Source: Leucobacter sp. UCMA 4100
GTDB taxonomy: Bacteria; Actinomycetota; Actinomycetes; Actinomycetales; Microbacteriaceae
Assembly: GCF_027853335.1 (NCBI RefSeq)
Contig: NZ_JAFEUS010000002.1
Location: 1,224,514 to 1,288,513 of the forward strand
Reading direction: 5' to 3'
DNA: 64,000 bases
This document shows, piece by piece, positions 26,133-36,787 of this stretch. The notes under the pieces were generated by a model. The model saw only the letters and a list, made by a program, of their open reading frames with translations. It did not search any database and had not been told where the DNA came from. Position numbers and translations under genes: made by a program. The stretch's first letter is position 1; every line of letters starts with the position of its first letter.

Positions 26133-27566
26133 TCACCGCTCACTCTTTCGCGAAAGCCACAGTCCCGCACCCACGAGCAGGGCGGTCACGGCTGCCAGCA
26201 CCGCGCCAGCCACCGTGACCGCGGTGTCGAACTCGGCATACTGGTCGGGGCTCCACGATGAGGCGGCAAGGGAACCTGCGAAGAGTGCCGTGAGGGTCGT
26301 GCCCGCGAGGGCGAGGCCCACAGCGGTGCCCACCTGGCCGGCAGTGTCGGCGAGCGCCGCCCCGACGCTCGTGCGGTTTTCGGGCAGGCCGCGCATCACA
26401 TTCGTTCCGGCAACGACCGCGACGACGCGCATGCCTAAGGCGACGAGGGTGAGCGCGAGCGCGATCCACAGGTATGAGCGGGTGCCGAGCAGACCGTACA
26501 CGGCGAGGCCCGCGACGATGAGCGTCGAGGCGTAGCGGGCAGCCTGGGTCATGCCGACGTGGGCGACGAGCGGGGTGACGAGAGCGCCGCCCGCGATGAG
26601 CACGACGACCTGGGGCAGCATGCCGAGGGCGGCCTGCGCTGGGCTCCAACCGAGCGAGAGTTGCAGGTGCAGCGTCACGAGATAGCCGAGCGCGCCCACC
26701 GCGAGCGAGGCGGCCGCCTTAAAGAGCAGCCCGCTCGCGACGAGGGGGCGCGCGATGAGCTCGAGCTCGATGATCGGGTGCGTGGCACTGCGCTCGCGCA
26801 CGACGAAGAGTACGGCGGCTATGGCAGACCCCGCGACGGTCACCCATGGCAGCGGCGAGGCAGCGCCCGCCTCGGTGAAGGCGGTGGGCACGAGCATGAC
26901 GCCCATGATCGCGGCGGTGCCGAGCAGCGAACCGGTGATGTCGATGGGGGCGCGGTGCAGATCGGCTGGGCGATCCGCCGCTATTCCCTTCGCGATCGCG
27001 GCGAACGCGAGCAGCGCGATCGGCGCGTTCATCGCGAGCAGGGCTTGCCACGGGGCAATTGCGAGTATCATTCCGCCGGCGACGGGGCCGACGGCCATGC
27101 CGACGAGGCCCACCGTCGCGATGATGTTCATGCCGCGCACGCGCAGCTCGTCGGTGGCGAAGAGGCGAAAAGCGAGAGCCATCGAGCCGGGAGCGGTCAT
27201 TGCGGCCGCAACGCCCGTCACCGCGCGAATCGCGATGAGCTGCCACACCTCGGTGACGAGCAGCACCGAGAGGCTCGCTGTGGCCAAGATGGTGAGGCCA
27301 ACGAACATCATGCGGCGGCGTCCGAAGCGATCGGCAAGGCCGCCAAGCGCAATCATGAGACCGCCGAACACGACGCTATAGGTGAGGGTGATCCACTGCA
27401 GGGCCGCGGTCGAGGCGCCCAGCTCGCGGCCGATCGACGGCAGGGCAACGTTCAAGATGGAGTTGTCGAGCATCTCGACGAGAAACACGGCAGCGAGGCC
27501 GGTCATGGGCAGCCATGCTGATCGCAGCGAGGCGTGCGGGCGTGGGGCGTGGTCGGGTGAGGGCAC
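26133..27566 (-). CDS. MFS drug exporter, DHA2 (14-TM, EmrB/QacA) family
   Basis: This 477-residue membrane protein has about 14 hydrophobic segments. DHA2 signatures are visible: MLDNSILNVALPSIGREL (motif D1, about residues 32-49) and GGLADRFGRRRM (motif A between TM2 and TM3, residues 75-86). An antiporter-type segment (AVTGVAAAMTAPGSMALAF) follows. Proteins of this family export drugs or toxic compounds in exchange for protons. No TetR- or MarR-type regulator sits next to it. It converges with the flavin oxidoreductase gene. The start at 27,566 gives the normal short cytoplasmic N-terminus. Confidence 0.88.
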   Translation of the reverse strand: MPSPDHAPRPHASLRSAWLPMTGLAAVFLVEMLDNSILNVALPSIGRELGASTAALQWITLTYSVVFGGLMIALGGLADRFGRRRMMFVGLTILATASLSVLLVTEVWQLIAIRAVTGVAAAMTAPGSMALAFRLFATDELRVRGMNIIATVGLVGMAVGPVAGGMILAIAPWQALLAMNAPIALLAFAAIAKGIAADRPADLHRAPIDITGSLLGTAAIMGVMLVPTAFTEAGAASPLPWVTVAGSAIAAVLFVVRERSATHPIIELELIARPLVASGLLFKAAASLAVGALGYLVTLHLQLSLGWSPAQAALGMLPQVVVLIAGGALVTPLVAHVGMTQAARYASTLIVAGLAVYGLLGTRSYLWIALALTLVALGMRVVAVVAGTNVMRGLPENRTSVGAALADTAGQVGTAVGLALAGTTLTALFAGSLAASSWSPDQYAEFDTAVTVAGAVLAAVTALLVGAGLWLSRKSER

Positions 27567-27754
27567 AGTGCTCCTTCAGTCAAGTGAAGGAGTGACGGCG
27601 CCGATGCACCGTGTGTACGCGCTGCGCCGATCGTGACGTGGGTCACGCGGCGCAGTCTTTTACCCCGATGTGAAAAGCCTAGGGCGAATGCGAAGCCCCC
27701 GTCAACCGCGCACTGCTACTCTGCAAACACCCTTTCAGCCGCAAAGGAGCGCCC

Positions 27755-28267
27755 TTGCTCGCCACATACCTCGTCGAATACCCGTGGGTCACCCCCACCG
27801 TCGTGCTGTGCTTCGCGATCGTGAGCGTGCTCGTCGGGCCGTGGCTGCTGGCGCGCAAGGGGCTCACGCGGGTGCTGCTCGCGCTCGCGGTTCTCGCCGT
27901 GGCGGCGCTCGTGTTCACGCCGACCGGGTACGAGATGAGCATGGTGTGCGAGGTTGAGTGGATGCTGCCCCTGCCCAAGTACGTCGAGCCCTTCGCGAAC
28001 CTCGCCATGTTTGTTCCGCTGGCCTATTTCGCCGCGCTCGTGAGCGGCCGCCCCGTCGTGACCGCGATCGTTGCTTCGGCCGGGTCTGCGCTCATCGAGA
28101 CCGTGCAGGTGCTCGTGCCCGCCCTTGGCCGCAGCTGCTCGACCGGTGATTGGCTCTCGAACACGCTCGGCGCGATTCTTGGAGCCGCCCTGGGCTGGGC
28201 CGCGCTCGCGATTGCCCGCCGCCGGGCACGGGCTCGTGCGCAGGGTGAGTCGGCGATCCGCCACTAA
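27755..28267 (+). CDS. VanZ-like membrane protein
   Basis: This 170-residue integral membrane protein has four to five hydrophobic segments and the VanZ-type polar pattern: PFANLAMFVPLAYFAAL and then IETVQVLVPALGRSCSTGDWL with SNTLGAILGAALG. VanZ proteins are linked to low-level teicoplanin resistance, but most chromosomal members have no known role. The start is TTG 27,755, supported by AAAGGAG (27,743-27,749). The C-terminus is short and very basic (RRRARARAQG). It stands alone as a single gene followed by a palindromic repeat. Confidence 0.8.
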   Translation: MLATYLVEYPWVTPTVVLCFAIVSVLVGPWLLARKGLTRVLLALAVLAVAALVFTPTGYEMSMVCEVEWMLPLPKYVEPFANLAMFVPLAYFAALVSGRPVVTAIVASAGSALIETVQVLVPALGRSCSTGDWLSNTLGAILGAALGWAALAIARRRARARAQGESAIRH

Positions 28268-28314
28268 CGGGCTATGCGAGCCGGGCGGCGCGGTGTCGGC
28301 GCCCGAGCGAACCT

Positions 28315-28375
28315 TTGCCTGACTTTCGCGCCGAATCGCCCCGAAAACCCGATTTCTACGCCGAAAATCAGGCAA
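28315..28375. repeat. 61-bp dispersed palindromic repeat, family B copy 1
   Basis: Arms TTGCCTGACTTTCG and CGAAAATCAGGCAA pair with one mismatch around a 33-bp AT/CG-mixed centre. The same arms with the same total length (61 bp) recur at 36,574-36,634. The copy lies in the 316-bp gene-free stretch between the VanZ gene and the peptide ABC operon; the rest of that stretch holds the operators at 28,489-28,533. It may be a REP-like element; it is not followed by a T run, so a terminator role is unproven. Confidence 0.75.
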
Positions 28376-28488
28376 TAGTTGGCGGATCGGCCCCGGCGCA
28401 TCACGGGGCAAGCACCAGCCCGGCGAGAGCCCTGCCGCGCCTCCGAAGCGCCTCGATTGTGCCAGCACGCGCCCGTCGCGCGAGCTTG

Positions 28489-28533
28489 TTTGTATACAAA
28501 AACTGTGAAAATGCCCCGAAGTTTGTATACACT
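28489..28533. promoter_or_regulatory. Paired palindromic operators before the peptide ABC operon
   Basis: A perfect palindrome TTTGTATACAAA (28,489-28,500) and a second near-copy TTTGTATACACT (28,522-28,533) have centres 33 bp apart, about three DNA turns. They lie 51-95 bp before the start of the substrate-binding protein. Palindromes of the TnGTATACnA type are bound by FadR/VanR-subfamily GntR regulators, and one such gene lies at the far end of this locus (35,715). The assignment of regulator to site is inference. Confidence 0.65.
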
Positions 28534-28583
28534 TATGGGCAGTCTCGTTCGCCAGCGAAGGCGAACTCGGAGTCAGGAGAACC

Positions 28584-30236
28584 ATGCAAACAGACGGAAC
28601 GCGAGCACGTGCGTCCCGCAAACTGATGGGTGTGGCTGGTTTTGCCGTGCTCGCCATCGCTGCGACCGGGTGCGTGCCCATTCAGCACCCACCCGAGGCA
28701 AGCCAGCGGGCCGACGTCGTTCAGGCGCCCACCGACGGCATCACCGCGAAAGAGGGCGGCGACCTTGTCATGGCGCTCTCGTCAGAGCCCGACCGACTCG
28801 ACCCGACGACGTCGACGTCGCTGTACACGCGCTTCGTCATGAGCTCGATGTGCGAGAAGCTCTACGACATCAACGAGAAGGGCGAGATCGTGGGCCAGCT
28901 CGCGACCGACCTTCCCGAGGTGAGCGGTGACGGGCTGCGCGTGACGATTCCGGTGCGCGAGGGCGCGGTGTTCTCTGACGGCACGCCCTTCAATGCCGAT
29001 GCGGTGCGCGAAACCCTCGAACGCAACCTCACGCACGAGGCCTCGGTGCGCAAGACCGAGCTCGGGCCGATCGAGCGTGTGAGCGCCCCCGACGACACCA
29101 CCGTCGTCATCGAGTACGGCACGCCCTTCGCCCCGCTCACGGCGGCACTGGCCGACCGCGCGGGCATGATCATGTCGCCCACGGCGCTTGCCGAAGAGGG
29201 CGAGTTCGCCGAGCACCCGAGCTGCGTTGGGCCCTTCAAGTTCGTGAAGCGCATTCCGCAGACCTCGATCGAGCTCGAGCGCGACCCGAACTACTATGCG
29301 GCCGACGAGATTCACCTCGACACGATCAGCTACCGCATCATGTCTGACGCGAACATTCGCGCGGCAAACCTGCGCTCGGGCGACGTGCACGTGGCCGACT
29401 CGATCTCACCGCAGGACGCCGACGCGCTGCTGCTCGAGAACGATCTTGAGCTACTGCAGTCGGGCTCGCTCGGCTACCAGGGCCTCACGATCAACATCGG
29501 CAACGCCAACGGCTCGGGCCAGCCCGTCGAGCAGCGCGAGGGCCCACTCGCCTCTGACGCGCGCGTGAGGCAGGCGCTCGACCTGTCGATCGACCGGCCG
29601 GCGCTCGTGAACTCGGTGTTCAACAACTGGTACGACCCCGCGTGCAGCGCGGTCGCTCCCACGACCCCGTACGCGACCGACGCGTCGACCGGGTGCCCGA
29701 CCTACGACCCTGAAGCGGCGAAGGCGCTGCTCGAAGAGGCCGGCATCGAGACCCCGCTGCGCGTCGACATGCTCGTCGCCAACTCGCCCGACGCGCTGCG
29801 CTACTCGCAGGCACTCCAGGCGAGCGTGCGCGAGGGCGGCTTCGACCTGCGCATTAACCCGGTCGAGTACTCGACGCTGCTCGACATGCAAAAGCAGGGC
29901 AAGTTCGACCTCATCCAGTTGGGCTGGTCGGGCCGCATCGATCCGCACGGCAACATGGCCAACTTCTTGATGACGGGCGGCGGCAACAACGACGGTGGCT
30001 ATTCGAGCCCCGAGATGGACGATCTGCTCGTGCGCGCAGCACAGCTGAACGACATCGACGAGCGCGCCGAGCTCTACGGCAAGGTCGTCGAGCTCGTGCA
30101 CGAAGACGTTCCGCTCATTTACACGTACCGCCAGCGAAACATCACCGGCCACTCGGTCGATGTGACCGGTGTTCGAACCTACAGTGACGGTGTCGTGCGG
30201 CTCGCCCGCGCCGCCTTCGTGGCCGAGAAGGAGTAG
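28584..30236 (+). CDS. Peptide ABC transporter substrate-binding lipoprotein (SBP family 5)
   Basis: This 550-residue extracellular lipoprotein has a basic N-terminus, a hydrophobic stretch and lipobox AIAATGC with Cys30 as lipid anchor. The mature part follows family 5 (DppA/OppA/GsiB type): GGDLVMALSSEPDRLDPTT, VREGAVFSDGTPFNADAVRE, NPEVDPNYY-like ELERDPNYYAADE, and VRQALDLSIDRPALVNSVF. It delivers di- or oligopeptides to the two permeases downstream. Since the operon also encodes a gamma-glutamyltransferase, glutathione or gamma-glutamyl peptides are a plausible substrate (inference). ATG 28,584 has AGGAGA just upstream. Transcription is probably controlled by the paired palindromes in front. 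Confidence 0.93.
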   Translation: MQTDGTRARASRKLMGVAGFAVLAIAATGCVPIQHPPEASQRADVVQAPTDGITAKEGGDLVMALSSEPDRLDPTTSTSLYTRFVMSSMCEKLYDINEKGEIVGQLATDLPEVSGDGLRVTIPVREGAVFSDGTPFNADAVRETLERNLTHEASVRKTELGPIERVSAPDDTTVVIEYGTPFAPLTAALADRAGMIMSPTALAEEGEFAEHPSCVGPFKFVKRIPQTSIELERDPNYYAADEIHLDTISYRIMSDANIRAANLRSGDVHVADSISPQDADALLLENDLELLQSGSLGYQGLTINIGNANGSGQPVEQREGPLASDARVRQALDLSIDRPALVNSVFNNWYDPACSAVAPTTPYATDASTGCPTYDPEAAKALLEEAGIETPLRVDMLVANSPDALRYSQALQASVREGGFDLRINPVEYSTLLDMQKQGKFDLIQLGWSGRIDPHGNMANFLMTGGGNNDGGYSSPEMDDLLVRAAQLNDIDERAELYGKVVELVHEDVPLIYTYRQRNITGHSVDVTGVRTYSDGVVRLARAAFVAEKE

Positions 30237-30242
30237 CGCGCC

Positions 30243-31196
30243 ATGCCCAAATACCTGCTCAACCGACTGTGGCAGTCGGCCCTCACCCTCGTGCTCGCCT
30301 CGATCGTCGTGTTCGTTGGCATTCGCATGATTCCGGGCGACCCGGCGCTCGCGATGGCGGGCGAAGAGGCCGACCCCGAGATGATCGCGGCAACCCGCGA
30401 GAAGCTCGGCCTCGATAAGCCGATCATCGTGCAGTACTTCGCGTTCATCGCCAACATGTTTCGTGGCGACTTCGGCAACTCGGTGCGCACCGGCGCACCC
30501 GTGAGCGACCTCATCGGGGCGACGCTGCCGGTGACCCTCTGGCTCGCGACCTACGCGATCGTCATCGCCGTGATCGTCGGCGTGCTCGCCGGCGTCATCG
30601 CCGAGCGTTTTCGCGGCCGCTGGCCCGAGTGGATCGCGAACATCTTCGCCATCGTTGGCCTGTCAGTGCCGAACTTCTGGCTCGGTATTCTCGCGATCAT
30701 GTACCTCTCGGTCATGCTCGGCTGGTTCCCCGCGTCGGGCTACGTTCCGGTGCTCAATAACCCGATCACGGGGCTCTATTACCTGACGCTGCCCGCGATC
30801 ATTCTTGGCATCAGCCTCGCCGCGGTCATCATGCGCCAAACGCGCGCCTCGATGATCGAGTCGATGGGCTCTGACTACGTGCGCACCGCCCGCGCGAAGG
30901 GCCTCGGCCGCTTTCGCATTCTGTTCAGGTACGGCCTGCGCAACTCGCTCATCGTCGTCATGACGATCGTGGGCCTGCAGCTTGGCGGCCTCATCTCTGG
31001 TGCGGTCGTGACCGAGCGCATCTTCGGCTTGCCGGGCTTCGGCAAGCTCACCCTCGACGCGGTGTTCACCCGCGACTACCCGGTCATTCAGGCCGTCGTG
31101 CTCGTCGTGACCCTCGCGTACATTGTGATTAACCTCGCCGTAGACGTGCTCTACTCGGTCTTAAACCCCCGCATTCGCGTGGGAGGGAGGAAGTAA
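30243..31196 (+). CDS. Peptide ABC transporter permease, DppB/GsiC type
   Basis: The 317-residue inner permease has six predicted membrane segments. The start MPKYLLNRLWQSALTLVLAS is typical of DppB-like permeases. The conserved first loop (IRMIPGDPALAMAGEEADPE, then REKLGLDKPIIVQYF) and the cytoplasmic EAA loop (YVRTARAKGLGRFRILFRYG) contact the ATPase. It lies six bases behind the substrate-binding protein gene and its stop overlaps the next start (TAATG), so the two permeases are translated together. Confidence 0.93.
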   Translation: MPKYLLNRLWQSALTLVLASIVVFVGIRMIPGDPALAMAGEEADPEMIAATREKLGLDKPIIVQYFAFIANMFRGDFGNSVRTGAPVSDLIGATLPVTLWLATYAIVIAVIVGVLAGVIAERFRGRWPEWIANIFAIVGLSVPNFWLGILAIMYLSVMLGWFPASGYVPVLNNPITGLYYLTLPAIILGISLAAVIMRQTRASMIESMGSDYVRTARAKGLGRFRILFRYGLRNSLIVVMTIVGLQLGGLISGAVVTERIFGLPGFGKLTLDAVFTRDYPVIQAVVLVVTLAYIVINLAVDVLYSVLNPRIRVGGRK

Positions 31197-32119
31197 TGGC
31201 CTCGAAATCTTCACGCACTGGCATGAGCCAGGCCATGCCCCCGAGCACCGCGGCGCTCGCACTCACCGACGATCTCGGTTCAGATCGCGGCCGCATCTGG
31301 CGTTCGCTCAAGCGCAGCCCCCTCGGCCTCGCCGGCGGCGTGCTACTCGTCATCGTGCTCATCGTCGCGGTGTTCGCGCCTCTGCTCGCGCCCTATGACC
31401 CGGCAGAGGTGCACTTCGACACCCCGTTCCAGGTACCAGGAACCGTCGGCTTCGCGCTTGGAACCGACGACCTCGGCCGCGACATTCTCTCGCGTATTCT
31501 CTACGGAACCCAGGCCTCGGTGCAGGTGGGGCTGCTCTCGGTCGCCCTCGCCATCGTCGTCGGCGCACCCCTCGGGCTGCTCGCCGGCTACTGGCGCTGG
31601 CTCGACGCGATCGTCTCGCGTCTGACCGACGTCATGCTCGCCTTCCCCTTCCTCATCATCGCCGTCGGCCTCGCCGCCATTAACGGCGCCAGCCTCGGCA
31701 ATGCAGCGATCGCGCTCGGTATTGCGCAGATACCCACGATGATCCGCGTCGTTCGTGCCGAAACCTTCAGGGTCAAAGAGCTCGACTTCGTCATGAACGC
31801 GAAGGCCATGAGCGCGAAGCCGTTCCGCATTCTCGGCGGGCACGTCTTGCCGAACATCACCTCGGCGATCATCGTGCAGGCCACCGTGATCATTCCCGTC
31901 GCCGTCATTGGCGAGGCCATTCTCTCGTTCCTGGGCCTCGGCATTCAGCCTCCCGGGTCGAGCCTCGGCATCATGCTCTCTGACGCGCAGCAGTACATCT
32001 TCCGCGCACCCAGCGCGGCCGTCTTCCCCGGCCTCGCCATCATGATCATTTGCCTCGCTTTCAACCTTTTTGGCGACGCCCTTCGTGACGCGCTCGATCC
32101 GTCGAGCGCGAGAAAGTAA
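31196..32119 (+). CDS. Peptide ABC transporter permease, DppC/GsiD type
   Basis: This 307-residue second permease shows the DppC hallmarks: an N-terminal cytoplasmic tail, a first membrane helix (LAGGVLLVIVLIVAVFAPLL), then APYDPAEV and GTDDLGRDILSRILYGTQAS. The EAA loop reads FVMNAKAMSAKPFRILGGHV, followed by NITSAIIVQATVIIPVAVIG. It pairs with the preceding permease to form the channel. An internal Met (MSQAMPPS) could also serve as start, but the ATG at 31,196 is coupled to the previous stop and preceded by GGGAGGAAG. Confidence 0.92.
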   Translation: MASKSSRTGMSQAMPPSTAALALTDDLGSDRGRIWRSLKRSPLGLAGGVLLVIVLIVAVFAPLLAPYDPAEVHFDTPFQVPGTVGFALGTDDLGRDILSRILYGTQASVQVGLLSVALAIVVGAPLGLLAGYWRWLDAIVSRLTDVMLAFPFLIIAVGLAAINGASLGNAAIALGIAQIPTMIRVVRAETFRVKELDFVMNAKAMSAKPFRILGGHVLPNITSAIIVQATVIIPVAVIGEAILSFLGLGIQPPGSSLGIMLSDAQQYIFRAPSAAVFPGLAIMIICLAFNLFGDALRDALDPSSARK

Positions 32120-32124
32120 CCGAC

Positions 32125-33925
32125 ATGAGTTTCACCCCACCCGCTGAATTCACCACCCGCCCGACGCTCAACGGCTCGTTTGGCATGAGCGCCTCAACGC
32201 ACTGGCTCGCGACCGCATCGGCGCAGGCCGTGCTCGAGCGCGGCGGCAACGCCTTTGACGCTGCCGTCGCAGGTGCCTTCGTGCTGCACGTCGTCGAGCC
32301 CCACTTGAACGGCCCCGGCGGCGACATGACCGGCGTCTTCTTCGACGCGAGCGACGAGCAGGGCCCGCGCGTGCTCATGGGCCAGGGCCCCGCACCCGCT
32401 GGCGCGACCGCCGAGCACTACCTCGGCGAGGGCCTCGAGCTCGTTCCCGGATCGGGCGCCCTCGCGACCGCGGTGCCCGCCGCTGTCGACGCCTGGCTGC
32501 TGCTGCTCGAAGAGCACGGCACCTGGGAGCTCGGCGACGTGCTCGCCTTTGCGATCGGCTACGCCCGCGACGGCCACGCCGCCCTGCCCCGCGTGAGCAC
32601 CACGATCGAGAGCGTGCGCGAGCTGTTTCTCGAGCACTGGCCGAGCTCGGCAGCGCTGTGGCTCGAAGACGGTGAGGCACCGAAGCCCGGCGCGATCATT
32701 CGCAATGAGGCCTACGCCCGCACGCTCGACCGCCTCGTCGCCGCCGGCACCGAGCTCGGTGAGGGCGCGAGCCGTGAAGAGCGTATCGAGGCAGCACGCA
32801 GCGCCTGGGGCGAGGGTTTCGTCGCCGAGGCCGCTGCCGAGTTCGTGAAGGCCCCGCACCGCCACTCATCGGGCACCGACCACGCGGGCGTCATCACGCG
32901 CGACGACTTCGCGGCCTTCAGGGCCTCGACCGAAGACGCCGTGACGATCGAGTTTCGCGGCTACACGATCGCCAAGACGGGCGCGTGGGGCCAGGGCCCG
33001 GCGCTCCTGCAGACCCTGCAGATTCTCGCGGGCTTCGACGACCACGAGATCGACCCCTCGACCGCCGAGGGGGCGCACCGCATCATCGAGGCGCAAAAGC
33101 TCGCCTACGCCGACCGCGAGGCTTACTACGGCGATCACGAGGTTCCGCTCGACGTGCTGCTCTCTGAGGAGTACGCGGGCGCACGCCGCAGCCTCATCAC
33201 CGACGACGCCTCGGCCGAGTACCGCCCCGGCATCGTGCCGGGTCTCACCCCCTTCGCGCCCCCGCTTCGCACCGAGTACCAGCCACCTGCCCTCGCGGCC
33301 GGCGAGCGCATCGCTGGCGTCGGCGAGCCGACCGTGCAAAAGACCGGCGTGACGAAGGGCGACACCTGCCACATCGACGTCGTTGACCGCTTCGGCAACA
33401 TGATCTCGGCGACCCCGTCTGGCGGCTGGCTGCAGTCGTCACCCGTGATTCCCGAGCTCGGCTTCTGCCTCGGCTCACGCCTGCAGATGACCTGGCTTGA
33501 GGCGGGCGGCCCCTCGTCGCTCACCCCGGGCAAGCGCCCCCGCACGACGCTCACCCCGACGCTCGTGCTCAAAGACGGCGAGCCCGTCATGGCGCTCGGT
33601 TCGCCCGGCGGCGACCAGCAAGACCAGTGGCAGCTGCTTTTCTTGCTGCGCGTGATCGTGGGCGGCTACACGATGCAAGAGGCCATCGACGCCCCCGCCC
33701 TGCACACCACCTCGATTCCCGAGTCGTTCTGGCCCCGTACCTGGACCCCGGGCGGCATGGTCGTCGAGGATCGCCTCGGCACCGAGGTCATCGAACGCCT
33801 CGAGGCCATGGGCCACAAGGTCACCCGCGCAGGCGACTGGGCCCTCGGGCGCCTGTCAAGCGTGGGCCGTAACCCCGAAACCGGCGAGCTTCAGGCCGCC
33901 GCTAACCCCCGAGGAGCGCAGGGCT

Positions 33926-33942
<17 letters not shown>
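32125..33942 (+). CDS. Gamma-glutamyltransferase-like Ntn hydrolase
   Basis: This 605-residue gamma-glutamyltransferase family protein would remove the gamma-glutamyl group from glutathione or related peptides. The N-terminal region shows GGNAFDAAVAGAFVLHVVEP and NGPGGDMTGVFF. The autoprocessing site reads KGDTCHIDVVD, so Thr414 is the expected nucleophile released at the start of the small subunit (about 192 residues, a normal size). The family more often has Thr-Thr-His there; here the second residue is Cys. Other small-subunit motifs are present: RPRTTLTPTLV and ALGSPGGDQQDQWQ. There is no signal peptide, so it probably acts in the cytoplasm on peptides imported by the neighbouring ABC system. 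It overlaps the ATPase gene by 17 bp. Confidence 0.9.
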
Positions 33943-35632
<1,690 letters not shown>

Positions 35633-35640
35633 GCGCGTGC

Positions 35641-35681
35641 GGGGTGCCGAGCCACGCCATCAAGGCGAAGCTCGGCACCCC
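35641..35681 (+). terminator. Hairpin behind the peptide ABC operon
   Basis: A perfect 12-bp stem, GGGGTGCCGAGC (35,641-35,652) with GCTCGGCACCCC (35,670-35,681), closes a 17-base loop eight bases after the ATPase stop. There is no T tract, which is common in high-GC actinobacteria. It separates the operon from the GntR gene. Confidence 0.7.
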
Positions 35682-35714
35682 GGCCGGCCTCACGCAATGA
35701 ACAAGGGAGTGCCC

Positions 35715-36461
35715 GTGACCGTGAGCAATGTCGAGAGGGTTCGTGGCGCCCTGCGCCAGCGCATCATCACCGGCGAGCTGCAGGCTGGCGAGCACCTCAA
35801 CGAGCTCGCCCTCAGCCGCGAGTTTGGCGTGAGCCGCGTTCCCGTGCGCGAGGCCATTCGGGCCCTCGAGTCAGAGGGCCTCGTCGACTCGAAGCTTTAC
35901 TCTGGCTCGCACGTGAGCGAGCTCCCCGCCGAAGACGCGACCGACCTCTTCGAGGTGCGGGAGGCGATCGAAAAGGCGATTGCCCGCAAGGCTGCCAGGC
36001 GGGCTCCAGGCGCTGGCGGGGCTGCCGCTGACGGCAGTGCCGACGGCGGCACCGCCGAGGTCGCGCCCGACTGGGCCGAGGCCCGCGCCGAGATCACCGA
36101 GATTCTGGCCGAGGGTGACGCGGCCCTCGCCGCAGGCCGCACCGACCTCATGGCCGGCCTCAACATGCGCTTTCACCAGGGCGTCGCCGCCCTAGCCGGA
36201 AGCCCCGTGCAGGCCCTCCTCTTGCGCACCATCGCCGGCACGATCGAGCGCCTCTACGTCGCCGACGCCGAGCGCCGCCCCCGCCGCTCCTGGCCCGAGC
36301 ACCACACGATCATCGAGGCCATCGACGCGGGCGACGCCGAGACCGCGGGCCGCCTCATGGCGCTGCACGTGCGCCGCTCGAAGCGCAGCTACTTTAAGGG
36401 GCTCGAGGCGCGGGTTGCGGGCAGTGCGGGCTCGGGCGCCGAGGCCGGCTCGGACGCGTAG
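35715..36461 (+). CDS. GntR/FadR-subfamily transcriptional regulator
   Basis: The 248-residue regulator has an N-terminal winged helix-turn-helix (VRGALRQRIITGELQAGEHL, then LALSREFGVSRVPVREAIRA) and a C-terminal FCD ligand-binding domain (DLFEVREAIEKAIARKAA, MRFHQGVAALAGSPV, EHHTIIEAIDAGDAETAGRL). The GTG start at 35,715 has AAGGGAG five bases upstream; an in-frame ATG at 35,697 is possible but has no such signal. An Ala/Gly-rich loop about residues 96-118 interrupts the FCD helices. It lies directly behind the peptide ABC/gamma-glutamyltransferase operon, and the palindromes at 28,489-28,533 are its likely binding sites. Confidence 0.88.
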   Translation: MTVSNVERVRGALRQRIITGELQAGEHLNELALSREFGVSRVPVREAIRALESEGLVDSKLYSGSHVSELPAEDATDLFEVREAIEKAIARKAARRAPGAGGAAADGSADGGTAEVAPDWAEARAEITEILAEGDAALAAGRTDLMAGLNMRFHQGVAALAGSPVQALLLRTIAGTIERLYVADAERRPRRSWPEHHTIIEAIDAGDAETAGRLMALHVRRSKRSYFKGLEARVAGSAGSGAEAGSDA

Positions 36462-36573
36462 CGTTCGCCGCTACGGTTCGCGCGAAATACCCGGTCTTTC
36501 GGGTGCGGTGCGGTGCGGTCGCTCTATTGAACCAGACGTCGCGCCGAGACGCACGGGCTCACCCAGGCAACCA

Positions 36574-36634
36574 TTGCCTGATTTTCGAGCACTTTCGAGG
36601 GTTTTTCGCTGAAAATGGGCAAGAAATCAGGCAA
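36574..36634. repeat. 61-bp dispersed palindromic repeat, family B copy 2
   Basis: Arms TTGCCTGATTT and AAATCAGGCAA pair perfectly and can be extended by ACCA/TGGT on the outside (36,571-36,637). Total length equals copy 1 at 28,315-28,375; the inner part matches better when this copy is reversed. The copy lies in the 326-bp gene-free stretch between the GntR gene and the glutathionyl-hydroquinone reductase-like gene, which otherwise holds only GGTTTGG-type short repeats. Confidence 0.75.
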
Positions 36635-36787
36635 TGGTTTGGTCGGGCGGGTTTGGTGCGGGCGGGTTTGGTCGGGCATGGCCAGGTAGTGTCGCCGGGA
36701 ACGTCCGAGCCCGGAATACTTCGCACCCCGCACGCGTTACACCCGAGAGATCGTGCATTTCGCCCGAGCCGTGAAGGAGCCGCCACC

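Noticed and set aside
26559-27521. 320-codon frame opposite the DHA2 exporter gene
   Set aside because: Composition is Arg/Glu/His-rich antisense of membrane helices; the exporter motifs on the other strand are unambiguous.
36503-36787. N-terminal extension of the glutathionyl-hydroquinone reductase-like protein
   Set aside because: The extension runs through the family B palindrome; ATG 36,788 has a good ribosome site and matches the family start.
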